64,000 bases of DNA from Ferdinandcohnia sp036965045 (lineage in GTDB: Bacteria > Bacillota > Bacilli > Bacillales > Bacillaceae_L), in the NCBI RefSeq assembly GCF_036965045.1, contig NZ_JBALOV010000035.1:1-64000 (forward strand), in the 5' to 3' direction. Numbering within the stretch: position 1 is the first letter of the stretch; each line of letters begins with the position of its first letter. A program made the position numbers and the translations under genes. The notes beneath the pieces are model-generated. The model made no database searches and was not told where the DNA came from. It saw nothing but the letters and a program-made list of their open reading frames with translations. This document shows positions 41,576 through 50,615 of the stretch, piece after piece.

Positions 41576-41854
41576 TTATGAAAAATCTTGAACAGATTCG
41601 TAAAATTCATAGGCATCATGTATTGGAAATCTTGGTATCATCAGGTCTTCTTCAACAAGAACATCTGTTAACACATGGTAGTCCCCGTGAGCTGAAGGCA
41701 TTTCTGTTTGCTCCCATTTCCAACAAGCACCTGTAAAAGTAATTTGATTTCCATTTGAAAGTTTAATTTCATGCAGAGTTCCACCAAGTTCGACAAAGCC
41801 AATTCCATTATTTTCTGCTAGTTTTTTAACTAATTCTTGCTTTGAGATATTCAT
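41576..41854 (-). CDS. Hypothetical protein (92 aa)
   Basis: About 92 residues. The centre reads FVELGGTLHEIKLSNGNQITFTGACWKWEQTEMP, followed by a negatively charged C-terminal half (VEEDLMIPRFPIHDAYEFYESV). It has one cysteine and no membrane segment or known motif. Start ATG 41854 is eight bases after GGGGGA; the ATG at 41860 is too close. Single gene on the minus strand, possibly cotranscribed with the thioredoxin-family gene 73 bp downstream. Confidence 0.65.
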   Translation of the reverse strand: MNISKQELVKKLAENNGIGFVELGGTLHEIKLSNGNQITFTGACWKWEQTEMPSAHGDYHVLTDVLVEEDLMIPRFPIHDAYEFYESVQDFS

Positions 41855-41979
41855 TTTCATTCCCCCAATAATTGATAGTTTTGCCTATAGCCCTTCGAAA
41901 TAGCTATCCAAGTATTGTTAGTTGAACAGTTCATATTTGGTCGAAAAACGTGACAAAATAGAGGAGCCAAGGTCATCCT

Positions 41980-42420
41980 TTGGTGATTAAGCATGAGGAG
42001 GTTGAATGCTGCGTGAGATGGCAAAGGTCACTGATGGGTTTACTTAAGGATCGAAAAGACAAGAAGATTGCACTTGCCATAGATACCTCGACAAACCAGG
42101 TGCGCTCAATTTTAATAAACAATATCATAAAATTCTTTGGAGAAATGGTGCCAGAAGCACAGCTTGTTCAAGCTGATTTTAAAATAAGAAGCATCACATC
42201 TATACAAAACCCTACTATTAAATATTATACGCATGGAAAGTCCTCCTATACGGAAGTGCTTGAATGGGCAGATGAAGAGAAAATTGATACATTGTTTTAT
42301 ATTACAGATGTCACGGGCTATTTTTACGATGAATTGGATGTAAAAGCGGAAGTGTTTTGGCTGATTCCAGACGATTATGTCCCGAAAATGCCTTTTGGAA
42401 AAGCTATAAAAGTTGCCTGA
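41980..42420 (+). CDS. Short VWA-like (DUF2201 C-terminal type) protein, possibly a remnant
   Basis: Up to 146 residues. Residues 30-146 resemble the C-terminal VWA-like domain of larger putative metallopeptidase proteins: IALAIDTSTNQ (normally DTSGS), LFYITDVTGYF and VFWLIPDDYVPKMPFGKAIKV. The metal-site DxSxS reads DTSTN, and the N-terminal metallopeptidase domain is absent. The start is doubtful: TTG 41980 has GAGGAG 13 bp upstream; a strong GAGGAGG at 41995 instead serves an out-of-frame ATG 42005 that stops after 13 codons. This suggests a truncated or frameshifted gene. A terminator follows. Confidence 0.55.
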   Translation: MVIKHEEVECCVRWQRSLMGLLKDRKDKKIALAIDTSTNQVRSILINNIIKFFGEMVPEAQLVQADFKIRSITSIQNPTIKYYTHGKSSYTEVLEWADEEKIDTLFYITDVTGYFYDELDVKAEVFWLIPDDYVPKMPFGKAIKVA

Positions 42421-42431
42421 ATTATGAATAA

Positions 42432-42468
42432 AAATGCCTAGAATCATTTGAATTCTGGGTATTTTTTT
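42432..42468 (+). terminator. Terminator after the VWA-like gene
   Basis: CCTAGAAT pairs with ATTCTGGG within 42437-42459, and A-rich and T-rich flanks extend it; seven T residues follow. Confidence 0.75.
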
Positions 42469-42507
42469 GTTGGGAATGTATTTATTTTAAATTGATTCAC
42501 TTCTCCC

Positions 42508-42537
42508 TTGACGGATAGGTAAAAACTGAATTATATT
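42508..42537 (+). promoter_or_regulatory. Likely sigma-A promoter of tcyP
   Basis: TTGACG (42508-42513) and TATATT (42532-42537) are spaced 18 bp, 35 bp upstream of the start codon. TcyP of B. subtilis is controlled by CymR, but I cannot identify a CymR box with confidence here. Confidence 0.5.
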
Positions 42538-42571
42538 TTAATACATTGATACATAAAAGGGGGAAAAGTAT

Positions 42572-43954
42572 ATGAGTTTACTCGGTATTGTAAATATCGT
42601 ATTGATGGTCTTATTGTTATTATTATTAGTTTATATGCAGAAAAAGCATGTATCATTTTCAAAACGAGTATTTGCAGCACTTGGCTTAGGAATTGTATTT
42701 GGTCTCGTTCTTCAGCTAATATATGGGGCTGATTCAGAGGTTATTTCCGAGTCTATTAGTTGGTATAATATTGTAGGAAATGGTTATGTGAAGTTTTTAC
42801 AAATGATTGTTATGCCGCTTGTTTTCATTTCAATTGTATCGGCATTTACGAAGATGAAATTAGCAAATAATATCGGGAAAATTAGCTTCCTAATTCTTGG
42901 AATATTAGTAGGGACAACGGCAATTTCGGCACTTGTTGGGATTGGGACAACTGTAGCATTTGATTTAGAAGCCATCCAAATCGAAGCTGGAGACGCTGAA
43001 ACAGCTAGAGGAGAAGCGATTGAAGAACGATATGCAGGTATACAAGATAAAACGTTTCCTGAGCAAATTGTTGATTTGTTGCCAGCCAATCCATTTTTAG
43101 ATTTTACGGGAGCTCGTTCAACTTCTACCATTGCGGTTGTTATTTTTGCAGCATTTATCGGAATGGCTTATCTTGGAGTTCGCCGTAAGGATCCAGAGAA
43201 TGCGCAAATGTTTGCTAAAATAATTGATGCGCTGTATGCAGTTATCATGCGTGTCGTGACTATTATTTTACGTTTAACTCCTTATGGTGTTCTTGCAATT
43301 ATGACACGTGTTACAGCTACTAGTGATTACGGGGCCATTTATAAACTTGGAAAATTCGTAGTTGCCTCCTATGTCGCGTTATTGATTGTGTTTGCCATCC
43401 ATTTATTGTTGTTAACATTTGCTGGTTTAAATCCAATCACGTACTTGAAAAAGGCATTCCCTGTGTTAACCTTTGCCTTCACTTCTCGCTCTAGTGCGGG
43501 AACCTTACCGCTTAATATCAAGGCACAGACTAATGATTTAGGTGTATCAGAAGGAATTGCCAACTTTGCAGGTTCATTTGGGCTTTCTATAGGACAAAAT
43601 GGCTGTGCTGGTGTGTATCCAGCGATGCTTGCGGTCATGATTGCTCCTACTGTTGGTATTAATCCATTGAGCCCATCTTTTATATTAACTGTAGTAGTGA
43701 TTGTTGCAATTAGTTCCTTTGGTGTTGCTGGTGTTGGAGGCGGTGCAACATTTGCTGCGATCCTTGTCTTGTCAGCTCTTGATTTGCCTGTAGCTTTAGC
43801 TGGTTTATTAATTTCTGTTGAACCTTTAATCGATATGGGGCGTACAGCACTTAACGTAAGTGGCAGTATGACAGCAGGAGTGCTTACAAGTCGAATTACA
43901 AACGAACTTGATACCGAAACATATTCAAGCCCAACTCAATCACTTGGTGCATAA
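42572..43954 (+). CDS. tcyP: L-cystine sodium/proton symporter TcyP
   Basis: A 460-residue dicarboxylate/cation symporter family protein. The order of helices and the segments MIVMPLVFISIVSAFTKMKLANNIGKI, FAFTSRSSAGTLPLNIKAQ (hairpin loop one), GLSIGQNGCAGVYPAMLAVMIAP and GGGATFAAILVLSALDLP (hairpin two) match B. subtilis TcyP (YhcL) closely in length and sequence type. It imports L-cystine. Start ATG 42572 after AAAGGGGGAAAAGTAT. A terminator (43959-43987) follows. Single gene. Confidence 0.92.
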   Translation: MSLLGIVNIVLMVLLLLLLVYMQKKHVSFSKRVFAALGLGIVFGLVLQLIYGADSEVISESISWYNIVGNGYVKFLQMIVMPLVFISIVSAFTKMKLANNIGKISFLILGILVGTTAISALVGIGTTVAFDLEAIQIEAGDAETARGEAIEERYAGIQDKTFPEQIVDLLPANPFLDFTGARSTSTIAVVIFAAFIGMAYLGVRRKDPENAQMFAKIIDALYAVIMRVVTIILRLTPYGVLAIMTRVTATSDYGAIYKLGKFVVASYVALLIVFAIHLLLLTFAGLNPITYLKKAFPVLTFAFTSRSSAGTLPLNIKAQTNDLGVSEGIANFAGSFGLSIGQNGCAGVYPAMLAVMIAPTVGINPLSPSFILTVVVIVAISSFGVAGVGGGATFAAILVLSALDLPVALAGLLISVEPLIDMGRTALNVSGSMTAGVLTSRITNELDTETYSSPTQSLGA

Positions 43955-43958
43955 AAAG

Positions 43959-43987
43959 AAGACCCTTCATTGGGTCTTGCTTTTTTG
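43959..43987 (+). terminator. Terminator of tcyP
   Basis: AAGACCC (43959-43965) pairs with GGGTCTT (43972-43978), then GCTTTTTTG. Confidence 0.85.
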
Positions 43988-44023
43988 GTAAAATTAAGTA
44001 AAACCCGAGATGGAGATGATTTG

Positions 44024-44776
44024 TTGGAGATTCGTTTTGACCATGTTGTTCATTATGTAAAAGACCCGCATAATGCAATGGCAGCTTTTCAGTTGTTGGG
44101 TTTTCATACTGCGAGGGGTGGAAACCATGAAAATTGGGGAACGTACAATTCATTATGTTATTTTGAAAATCTAGCCTACATTGAATGGATTGGAATCAAT
44201 AACATAGAGGTTACAAAAGAAGGAAGTCATCCGTTTAGTTGGCATCTTTATGAAGATTATCAACTAGGTGAAGGGCTTTCTCAAATTGCGTTTCGAACAT
44301 CTTCTATTAAAAAAGTAAAGAGGATGCTATCTGAAAAAGGGTTCGAGACTCTTGGACCTTTTCCGGGATCACGCAAACGTTCAGATGGTACATTGCTCCA
44401 GTGGTCCATGCTTTTTATCCGGCACCTTCAGCCAATGCCTTTTTTTATTGAATGGGGAGAAGAAGATGGAGTAAGGGAAAAGGATTTGATTGGAAAAGGG
44501 ATATATGTTCCAGGTACCAAAAGCATCTCCTACATCGGATACTCGGTGAAGGAACCCTCCACAACAGCAAAGCTTTGGGCTGATTTATTCAATGGAACCC
44601 TATTAGACACTATCCTGCCAGGCACTAAACAAAAAGCTTTACAAGTGGATTTAGAATCAATTAACGTGTACTTTTGTAAAGAGGATCATCCAAGGGGAGA
44701 GCGACCCTACATCATCGGCATTGAACCAAGTAAAGGTAAAACAAAGATTATTCATGGAGCAACGTACCGATTATAA
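44024..44776 (+). CDS. VOC family (glyoxalase-like) protein
   Basis: About 250 residues with two paired beta-alpha-beta modules of the vicinal-oxygen-chelate fold. The N-terminus EIRFDHVVHYVKDPHNAMAAFQLLGFHTARGGNHENWGT and the middle YIEWIGI resemble glyoxalase-like domain type 3 proteins; KSISYIGYSVKEPSTTAKLWADLFNG opens the second module. Start at TTG 44024, eight bases after GGAG; TTG 44021 is the alternative, and the frame upstream lies within the tcyP terminator. Substrate unknown. A perfect terminator follows. Confidence 0.8.
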   Translation: MEIRFDHVVHYVKDPHNAMAAFQLLGFHTARGGNHENWGTYNSLCYFENLAYIEWIGINNIEVTKEGSHPFSWHLYEDYQLGEGLSQIAFRTSSIKKVKRMLSEKGFETLGPFPGSRKRSDGTLLQWSMLFIRHLQPMPFFIEWGEEDGVREKDLIGKGIYVPGTKSISYIGYSVKEPSTTAKLWADLFNGTLLDTILPGTKQKALQVDLESINVYFCKEDHPRGERPYIIGIEPSKGKTKIIHGATYRL

Positions 44777-44777
44777 C

Positions 44778-44813
44778 AAGAACCAACCGTATTTACACGG
44801 TTGGTTCTTGTTT
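44778..44813 (+). terminator. Terminator after the VOC gene
   Basis: AAGAACCAACCGT (44778-44790) pairs perfectly with ACGGTTGGTTCTT (44797-44809), followed by GTTTTGG. Confidence 0.85.
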
Positions 44814-44819
44814 TGGGCG

Positions 44820-45066
44820 TGATTCACTTTTCATAATTTTTATTGCCGCGGTAGATTTGAAAATCTTAAACAACGAAAGCCCTACCTCTCTTTCGTCCTA
44901 ACGGCTCCGAAGCCGATCCAGTGTGAATAAGTCTTTCTCAAATGTAAAAGATAAAACGAAATTAGTACTTCATCTATATCAAAAATTATGTTATAAGTTT
45001 TAAGGGAGCAAAATATTATTATACAGCAAATTAAATTAATTGTCAAATGATTACGGGGTGCTTGTC
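44820..45066. other. Intergenic region with two hairpins
   Basis: No open frame is supported. Two stem-loops, CGAAAG...CTTTCG (44874-44895) and CGGCT-CCGA-AGCCG (44902-44915), sit side by side, 150 bp before the kinase start. I do not recognise them as a known riboswitch. The kinase ribosome site GGGGTG is at the right end. Confidence 0.4.
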
Positions 45067-46341
45067 ATGTTTAAAGAAGTATTTAAAAAGAGACTGCTGG
45101 TCATTTATTTTTTGGCAAGCCTGTTATGGATTACATTTTCTGAATTTATTATCGATCAATTTCCATCAGTAAATGATAGCTATTTTCAAATTGGTAAAGG
45201 ACTCGTTTTTGTCATTATCACGACTGTTCTGATTCATCTTATCATTAAGAAACACGATGCCTATATTAAAGCATTAGAAGAGCAAAATGAACTAACGACT
45301 CTCATTAATGCGATGCCTGATTTCGTCTGTTTTAAAGATGGACAAGGCCGGTGGATCCGGATTAATCGGTATGCGAAAGAACTTTACAGTCTTCAAACGG
45401 ATATGTATAAAAATAAAACCGATTTAGAAATTGCCCAGATGTTCCCAGAATTTGAGGAATATTTGTTTCGGAATGTCAAATTAGATGAAGAAACATGGAA
45501 AATCGGTAAGGAGACTCGTTATGAGCAAACCATCCTCATTCCGAGTGGAGAACTGAAAACCTTTGATGTCATCCGTGTTCCTTTATTCGAAGAAGGAAAA
45601 CGTGCAGGCCTTGTGACAATTGGAAGGGATGTATCAAATGTGAAGGCTGCTGAAGAGCTTGCTCGCAGAAGAGAGAAACTCTCTGTTGTTGGTGAATTGG
45701 CAGCAGGAATTGCTCATGAAATTCGTAACCCACTCACGACGATAAAAGGCTTTGTACAATTGCAAAAGGAAAAAAACGAGTCAAACACATCAGATATTAT
45801 CTTATCTGAGCTTGATCGAATTAATCAAATTGTTAGTGAATTACTCGTGTTTTCCAAGCCTCAGAGTAAGATTCTCAAAGAATTTAAAGTCAGCGACCTG
45901 ATTGATTATGTCATTCAACTCACATCACATGAAGCAATCCTACATAATGTCGAAGTTTTGGTAGAAAATGACGCTGGAGAAGCCATTCTTTATGGGGATA
46001 AGAATGAACTCATTCAAGTATTTGTCAATGTGATGAAAAATTCCATTGATGCCATGCCTGCTGGAGGCAAAATAAGAATTCGTACAAAAGTTAACAATGA
46101 TAAAGTCAATATTGAAGTTATTGACACTGGGGTCGGAATTCCAAAAGAAAGACTTAAAAAAATTGGAGAGCCTTTTTTTACGTTAAAAGAAAAAGGAATG
46201 GGACTTGGTCTTACGATGAGTAATAAGATTATCCAAGACCATAAAGGTACATTTAACATTATAAGTAAAGTCGGACTCGGAACGAAAGTAATCATTACCT
46301 TACCGGTTAGACATTACTATAAGGAGAGCCCAGCAAGGTAA
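45067..46341 (+). CDS. Membrane-bound PAS-domain sensor histidine kinase (sporulation-kinase type)
   Basis: About 424 residues. Two hydrophobic helices (about 8-28 and 42-62) precede a PAS domain (INAMPDFVCFKDGQGRWIRINRYAKEL, to about 195). The HisKA domain has the phosphoacceptor in AAGIAHEIRNPLTTIKGF, and the HATPase has N-box VMKNSIDAMP, G1 DTGVGIP and G2 GMGLGLTMS. This is the arrangement of Bacillus phosphorelay kinases such as KinB/KinE. Start ATG 45067, about six bases after GGGGTG; the frame upstream to 45040 lacks a site. No response regulator gene is adjacent, as is usual for phosphorelay kinases. Confidence 0.9.
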   Translation: MFKEVFKKRLLVIYFLASLLWITFSEFIIDQFPSVNDSYFQIGKGLVFVIITTVLIHLIIKKHDAYIKALEEQNELTTLINAMPDFVCFKDGQGRWIRINRYAKELYSLQTDMYKNKTDLEIAQMFPEFEEYLFRNVKLDEETWKIGKETRYEQTILIPSGELKTFDVIRVPLFEEGKRAGLVTIGRDVSNVKAAEELARRREKLSVVGELAAGIAHEIRNPLTTIKGFVQLQKEKNESNTSDIILSELDRINQIVSELLVFSKPQSKILKEFKVSDLIDYVIQLTSHEAILHNVEVLVENDAGEAILYGDKNELIQVFVNVMKNSIDAMPAGGKIRIRTKVNNDKVNIEVIDTGVGIPKERLKKIGEPFFTLKEKGMGLGLTMSNKIIQDHKGTFNIISKVGLGTKVIITLPVRHYYKESPAR

Positions 46342-46413
46342 AATGATTGATTTCTTCTACTCACTCATATAGGATATGAATGGTATGAAAAGCATAAAAA
46401 GTGGGGAATTAAG

Positions 46414-47256
46414 ATGTCTGACATTATCATATCTAAAGCTCTGAATAATAATGTTATCATTGCAGATCACTCTGACTATGGAGAGGTCGTTATAATAGGA
46501 AAGGGCATCGGCTTTAACCGAAAGAAGCACGAGGTACTGGATAGTGCTGGCGTGGAAAAGCTGTTCGTCCTAAAGAATGAAAGAGAACAAAAAAACTATA
46601 TTAAGCTTTTACCATATTTAGAGGATGATTTACAGAGAGTGATTATTTCCGCGATAGAGTTAATTAAAAGCAGAACGGCTGCGATGTTAAATGAGCATAT
46701 CCATGTAGCCTTGACCGATCACTTGATATTTACTGTTGCTCGGATTTCGCAAGGGATGGAGATCCGCAATCCTTTTTTAATAGAAACGAAAGCGTTGTAT
46801 CCAATGGAATACGACATCGCGAAAGAAGTCATGGCTCTATTTCAGGATGAAATTCATATACACTTGCCTGAAGGAGAAGCGGGATTTATAGCCCTTCACA
46901 TACACAGTGCAATTTCCAATAAAGAATTATCAGAAGTAAATCAGCATTCTCAACTTGTGACAAAATTGGTGGAAACAATTGAGAATCAGTTGAAAATAGT
47001 GATTGATAAAAATAGCATTGATTATATGAGACTTGTGCGGCATTTGAGATTCGCAATTGAACGTGTAAAAGCGGGAGAGAAAGTAGAAGAACCAGAAAAA
47101 ATTTCTGCTCTCTTGAAAGAAGAATACCCCTTATGCTATAATCTCTCATGGAAACTCATTAAGATCATGCAACAAACATTGAAGAAGCCAGTTTTTGACG
47201 CAGAAGCTGTCTATATGACGATGCATTTGCAAAGGCTTCAAAAGAAAGTTAAATAG
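46414..47256 (+). CDS. glcT: Transcription antiterminator GlcT
   Basis: A 280-residue BglG/SacY-family RNA-binding antiterminator. Residues 1-60 form the CAT RNA-binding domain (SKALNNNVIIADHSDYGEVVIIGKGIGFNRKKHE). Two PRD domains follow, with regulatory histidines in LNEHIHVALTDHLIF (about 94-108) and GFIALHIHSA (about 155-164) and in the second PRD near VRHLRFAIERV and YMTMHLQRL. In B. subtilis it binds the ptsG leader when glucose is transported. Start ATG 46414. Two matching RNA targets are present here, before ptsG and before ptsH. The region continues directly into the ptsG leader. Confidence 0.95.
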   Translation: MSDIIISKALNNNVIIADHSDYGEVVIIGKGIGFNRKKHEVLDSAGVEKLFVLKNEREQKNYIKLLPYLEDDLQRVIISAIELIKSRTAAMLNEHIHVALTDHLIFTVARISQGMEIRNPFLIETKALYPMEYDIAKEVMALFQDEIHIHLPEGEAGFIALHIHSAISNKELSEVNQHSQLVTKLVETIENQLKIVIDKNSIDYMRLVRHLRFAIERVKAGEKVEEPEKISALLKEEYPLCYNLSWKLIKIMQQTLKKPVFDAEAVYMTMHLQRLQKKVK

Positions 47257-47271
47257 CTACCATTTTTTTTA

Positions 47272-47302
47272 ACGTGTCACTGATTCGATCAGGCATGAGT
47301 AA
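47272..47302 (+). promoter_or_regulatory. GlcT RNA antiterminator (RAT) site before ptsG
   Basis: A 31-base element with the key parts ACTGATTCGATCAGG and GGCATGAGTAA, the same type as the B. subtilis ptsG RAT. Its 3' half is also the left arm of the terminator (47292-47302), so GlcT binding prevents terminator formation. Confidence 0.9.
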
Positions 47303-47399
47303 AGTTAATGATTAAATGAAGTTTAACAGGATATATTCTCCATTTTTGGAGATAGTATTCTTTGGCTTCTTTTAATTATCTCTTACTCATGCCTTTTTT
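47292..47399 (+). terminator. Conditional terminator in the ptsG leader
   Basis: GGCATGAGTAA (47292-47302) pairs perfectly with TTACTCATGCC (47383-47393), followed by TTTTTTATTTTTT. A long loop with an internal TCTCC...GGAGA hairpin lies between. It overlaps the RAT element. Confidence 0.88.
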
Positions 47400-47447
47400 A
47401 TTTTTTGGGATTTCTTAATGAGAATGAATATCATAGGAGGTTTTAAG

Positions 47448-49484
47448 GTGTTTAAAAAAGTTTTTGGCGTCCTGCAAAAGATTGGTAAAGCACTTATGCT
47501 GCCTGTAGCCCTTTTACCAGCAGCAGGTCTATTACTTGGGATAGGAAATGCCATGCAACAAGAAACAATGCTGCAATATCTTCCGTTCCTGGAAGCAGAT
47601 TGGATTCAGCTTGTTGCATCAGTGATGGAGGACGCAGGTGGAATTATCTTTAGTAATTTGGCCCTGCTCTTTGCAGTTGGGGTAGCGATCGGCCTAGCTG
47701 GTGATGGTGCAGCAGCACTTGCTGCTTTAGTTGGTTATTTAGTTCTGAATCAAGTAATGAGTTCATGGCGGGGAGTAACTCCTGAAATGCTTGCTGACAA
47801 CCCCGCTTTTGCATCCGTTTTAGGAATTCCTACATTGCAAACAGGTGTTTTTGGAGGAATTATTGTAGGACTTATTGCTGCTTATGCTTATAATCGCTTT
47901 CACGATATTGAGATGCCTTCGTTTCTTGGATTCTTTGCAGGTAAACGATTTGTACCGATTGCAACAGCTGCGTTTTCTTTTGTAGCAGGTCTTTTATTAT
48001 TATTTATTTGGCCACCCGTACAGGAAGCGATGAATAGTGCATCTCTATGGCTAATAGAAGAAGGTACGTATTTTGCTGTATTTTTCTTCGGGTTTATAAA
48101 AAGATTGCTAATCCCTTTTGGGTTACATCATATTTTCCATGCCCCGTTCTGGTACGAATTCGGTTCTTATACGACCGCAACTGGGCAAGTTGTTAGAGGA
48201 GATATGACAATTTTCTTTGCCCAATTGAAGGATGGGGTAGATATTACAGCCGGTAACTTTATGGCTGGCGAATTTCCAATTATGATGTTTGGTTTACCGG
48301 CTGCTGCGCTTGCCATGTATCATGCTGCACGTCCAGAAAATAAAAAGCTTGTAGCCGGACTATTAGGTTCAGGGGCCCTGACTTCGTTTTTAACGGGTAT
48401 CACAGAGCCACTTGAATTTTCATTTATGTTTGTGTCACCTATTCTTTTCTTGATCCACGCAATCCTGGATGGATTATCTTTTGTATTAATGACCGCTTTG
48501 AGTGTTAATATAGGCTATACCTTCTCAGGTGGAGGAATTGACTTCTTCTTATTTGGCATATTGCCCGGTAGAGAGCCTTGGTGGATTGCGATATTAATCG
48601 GTCTTATATTTGCAGTTATTTACTATTTTGTATTCCGTTTTGCGATTAGTAAATTTAATCTCATGACACCTGGACGTGAAGTAGCGAAAGGGGAAGAGGA
48701 AAAGGAAGGGCAGGCTGGTGATCTCGCTTATAACATTCTAAATGCCATGGGTGGACAAGAAAATATTGCCCATCTTGATGCATGTATCACTCGTCTTCGT
48801 GTTTCTGTAAACGATATTAAAGATGTAAATAAGGACGAATTGAAAAAATTAGGTGCGGCTGGTGTGCTTGAAGTTGGAAATAATATTCAGGCAATCTTTG
48901 GACCACGCTCTGAAATCATTAAAAGTCAAATGCAAGACGTAATGAGCGGGAAAAAGCCCCGCGAAGCAGAAATGAACCGCACGAAAGAAATAAATCAAGA
49001 TTTAATGGGTAATAAACATCAGGGTGATGACAGTTTTGTTTCACCTATAAAGGGTGAAATTAAACCAATTACCGAAGTTCCTGATGCAGTCTTTTCCGGT
49101 AAAATGATGGGCGATGGCTTAGCAATTATTCCATCAGAAGGTGTAATTGCTTCACCTGTTAATGGGAAAATTATCAACGTGTTCCCGACAAAGCATGCAA
49201 TTGGTATTCTATCTGATTCAGGACGCGAAATTCTTATCCATGTCGGAATCGATACAGTTAATCTAAAAGGACAAGGTTTTGAAACACTTGTGAGTGAAAA
49301 TGATAGGGTTGAAAAAGGCCAGCACCTATTGAAAGTGGATTTAGATTATATTAAGGAAAATGCAACGTCAATCGTTACTCCGATTGTGTTCACAAACCTT
49401 GTAGAAGGAGAAAAGATTATTCTTAAAAAGCAAGGTATGATTAATCTCTCTGAAGAAAATATCATCGAGATAACAAAAGGATAA
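47448..49484 (+). CDS. ptsG: PTS glucose-specific EIICBA component PtsG
   Basis: About 678 residues. EIIC (1-405) has ten hydrophobic helices and the glucose-type motif GITEPLEFSFMF. EIIB (about 420-510) has the phosphorylated Cys in LDACITRLRV. EIIA (about 530-678) has the phosphoryl-accepting His in ILIHVGIDTVNLKG. Domain order C-B-A matches B. subtilis PtsG. Start GTG 47448, seven bases after AGGAGG; the frame to 47418 begins before the ribosome site. It takes up and phosphorylates glucose. Controlled by GlcT through the leader at 47272. The next genes are not ptsH and ptsI, unlike B. subtilis. Confidence 0.96.
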   Translation: MFKKVFGVLQKIGKALMLPVALLPAAGLLLGIGNAMQQETMLQYLPFLEADWIQLVASVMEDAGGIIFSNLALLFAVGVAIGLAGDGAAALAALVGYLVLNQVMSSWRGVTPEMLADNPAFASVLGIPTLQTGVFGGIIVGLIAAYAYNRFHDIEMPSFLGFFAGKRFVPIATAAFSFVAGLLLLFIWPPVQEAMNSASLWLIEEGTYFAVFFFGFIKRLLIPFGLHHIFHAPFWYEFGSYTTATGQVVRGDMTIFFAQLKDGVDITAGNFMAGEFPIMMFGLPAAALAMYHAARPENKKLVAGLLGSGALTSFLTGITEPLEFSFMFVSPILFLIHAILDGLSFVLMTALSVNIGYTFSGGGIDFFLFGILPGREPWWIAILIGLIFAVIYYFVFRFAISKFNLMTPGREVAKGEEEKEGQAGDLAYNILNAMGGQENIAHLDACITRLRVSVNDIKDVNKDELKKLGAAGVLEVGNNIQAIFGPRSEIIKSQMQDVMSGKKPREAEMNRTKEINQDLMGNKHQGDDSFVSPIKGEIKPITEVPDAVFSGKMMGDGLAIIPSEGVIASPVNGKIINVFPTKHAIGILSDSGREILIHVGIDTVNLKGQGFETLVSENDRVEKGQHLLKVDLDYIKENATSIVTPIVFTNLVEGEKIILKKQGMINLSEENIIEITKG

Positions 49485-49552
49485 CAAAAATTAAACGAAA
49501 CAGACCATAGGCAATTCTGTGGTTCTGTCTATTTTGTTTAATTGGTCGCAAG

Positions 49553-49580
49553 AAGGAGAGCTCATCACTCTCCTTTTTTT
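49553..49580 (+). terminator. Terminator after ptsG
   Basis: GGAGAG (49555-49560) pairs with CTCTCC (49568-49573) and is followed by seven T residues. A longer A/T-rich inverted repeat just before it (49485-49545) may add to it. Confidence 0.8.
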
Positions 49581-49664
49581 GTTCAGCCAGAATTATGTTG
49601 GAAAATACGCATATTTTTGATAAATTTAAATTATCATAGAATTACTAAAAAATAGGAGGCACTT

Positions 49665-50615
49665 ATGTCTGCAAAAGAGAATGTTTTAAAAATCAAAGAG
49701 AATATTGGGAAAGTCATTATCGGAAAGGATGATGTCATTGAGTTAGTACTAAATTCTCTTATTAATAAAGGTCATATTTTACTAGAAAGTGTACCTGGTA
49801 CAGGAAAGACAATGCTTGCGAAGAGTTTTGCGAAATCGATAAGTGGAAATTTTAAGCGCATTCAATTTACACCCGATGTTTTACCAAGTGATATTACGGG
49901 TATTCAATTTTTTAATCCGAAGGAACAGGAATTCCAGCTTCGTCCCGGTCCGGTTATGACCAATATCCTCTTAGCAGATGAAATTAACCGTGCAACTCCG
50001 AGGACTCAATCAAGTTTATTAGAAGTAATGGAGGAACGCCAGGTAACAATAGATGGGGAAACTTTAAAGCTTCCTGCACCATTTGTCGTCATTGCAACAC
50101 AAAACCCAATCGAATCCCAACAAGGGACTTTTCCCTTACCGGAAGCACAAATGGACCGTTTTTTTGTGCAAATTGATCTCGGCTACCCAAGCTTTGAAGA
50201 GGAAAAGCAAATCATGAGAACATATCGACAAAACAACCCCATCGAGGAAATCTTAGAGGTTCTTACAAAAGAAGAGATTCAAGCGATGCAAGCTGAAGTA
50301 GGACAAGTACGACTTTCTGATGATGTTGAGGAGTATTTATTACGCATTGTACATGCCACTAGAAAGCATGGTGATGTTGAAGTTGGAGTGAGTCCAAGGG
50401 GAACGCTTTCTTTGATGAAGGCTGCCCAAGGCAAGGCATATTTAGAAGGACGGATGTTTGTAACTCCAGAGGATATTAAGTTTATGGCTCCATATGTCAT
50501 TTCACATCGACTTGTGCTAACAATGGAGGGATCGTTGAAGAAAACGAATCGTCAAATTGTTCAGGAGCTACTTTCATCGGTATCAGTCCCGGTTGAAGCA
50601 GGGGCAGTGAAATAA
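49665..50615 (+). CDS. MoxR family AAA+ ATPase
   Basis: A 316-residue AAA+ ATPase. Walker A is ESVPGTGKTMLAKSFA, Walker B is ILLADEINRATPRTQSSLLEVMEE, sensor 1 is VIATQNPIESQQGTFPLPEAQMDRF, and arginine-finger and sensor 2 lie in the C-terminal helical domain (SPRGTLSLMKAAQ). MoxR proteins act as chaperones for VWA- or DUF58-type partners. Start ATG 49665 after AGGAGGCACTT. It overlaps the next gene by one base (TAATG) in a three-gene operon homologous to B. subtilis yeaC-yeaD-yebA. Confidence 0.93.
   Translation: MSAKENVLKIKENIGKVIIGKDDVIELVLNSLINKGHILLESVPGTGKTMLAKSFAKSISGNFKRIQFTPDVLPSDITGIQFFNPKEQEFQLRPGPVMTNILLADEINRATPRTQSSLLEVMEERQVTIDGETLKLPAPFVVIATQNPIESQQGTFPLPEAQMDRFFVQIDLGYPSFEEEKQIMRTYRQNNPIEEILEVLTKEEIQAMQAEVGQVRLSDDVEEYLLRIVHATRKHGDVEVGVSPRGTLSLMKAAQGKAYLEGRMFVTPEDIKFMAPYVISHRLVLTMEGSLKKTNRQIVQELLSSVSVPVEAGAVK

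Noticed and set aside
42005..42046. A 13-codon open frame behind a strong GAGGAGG site
   Set aside because: It is very short and overlaps the VWA-like frame; I keep it only as a sign that the start region is disturbed.
44874..44915. Paired hairpins before the PAS kinase considered as a riboswitch
   Set aside because: They lack the conserved cores of known riboswitch classes that I can recall and no terminator or ribosome-site pairing is evident.
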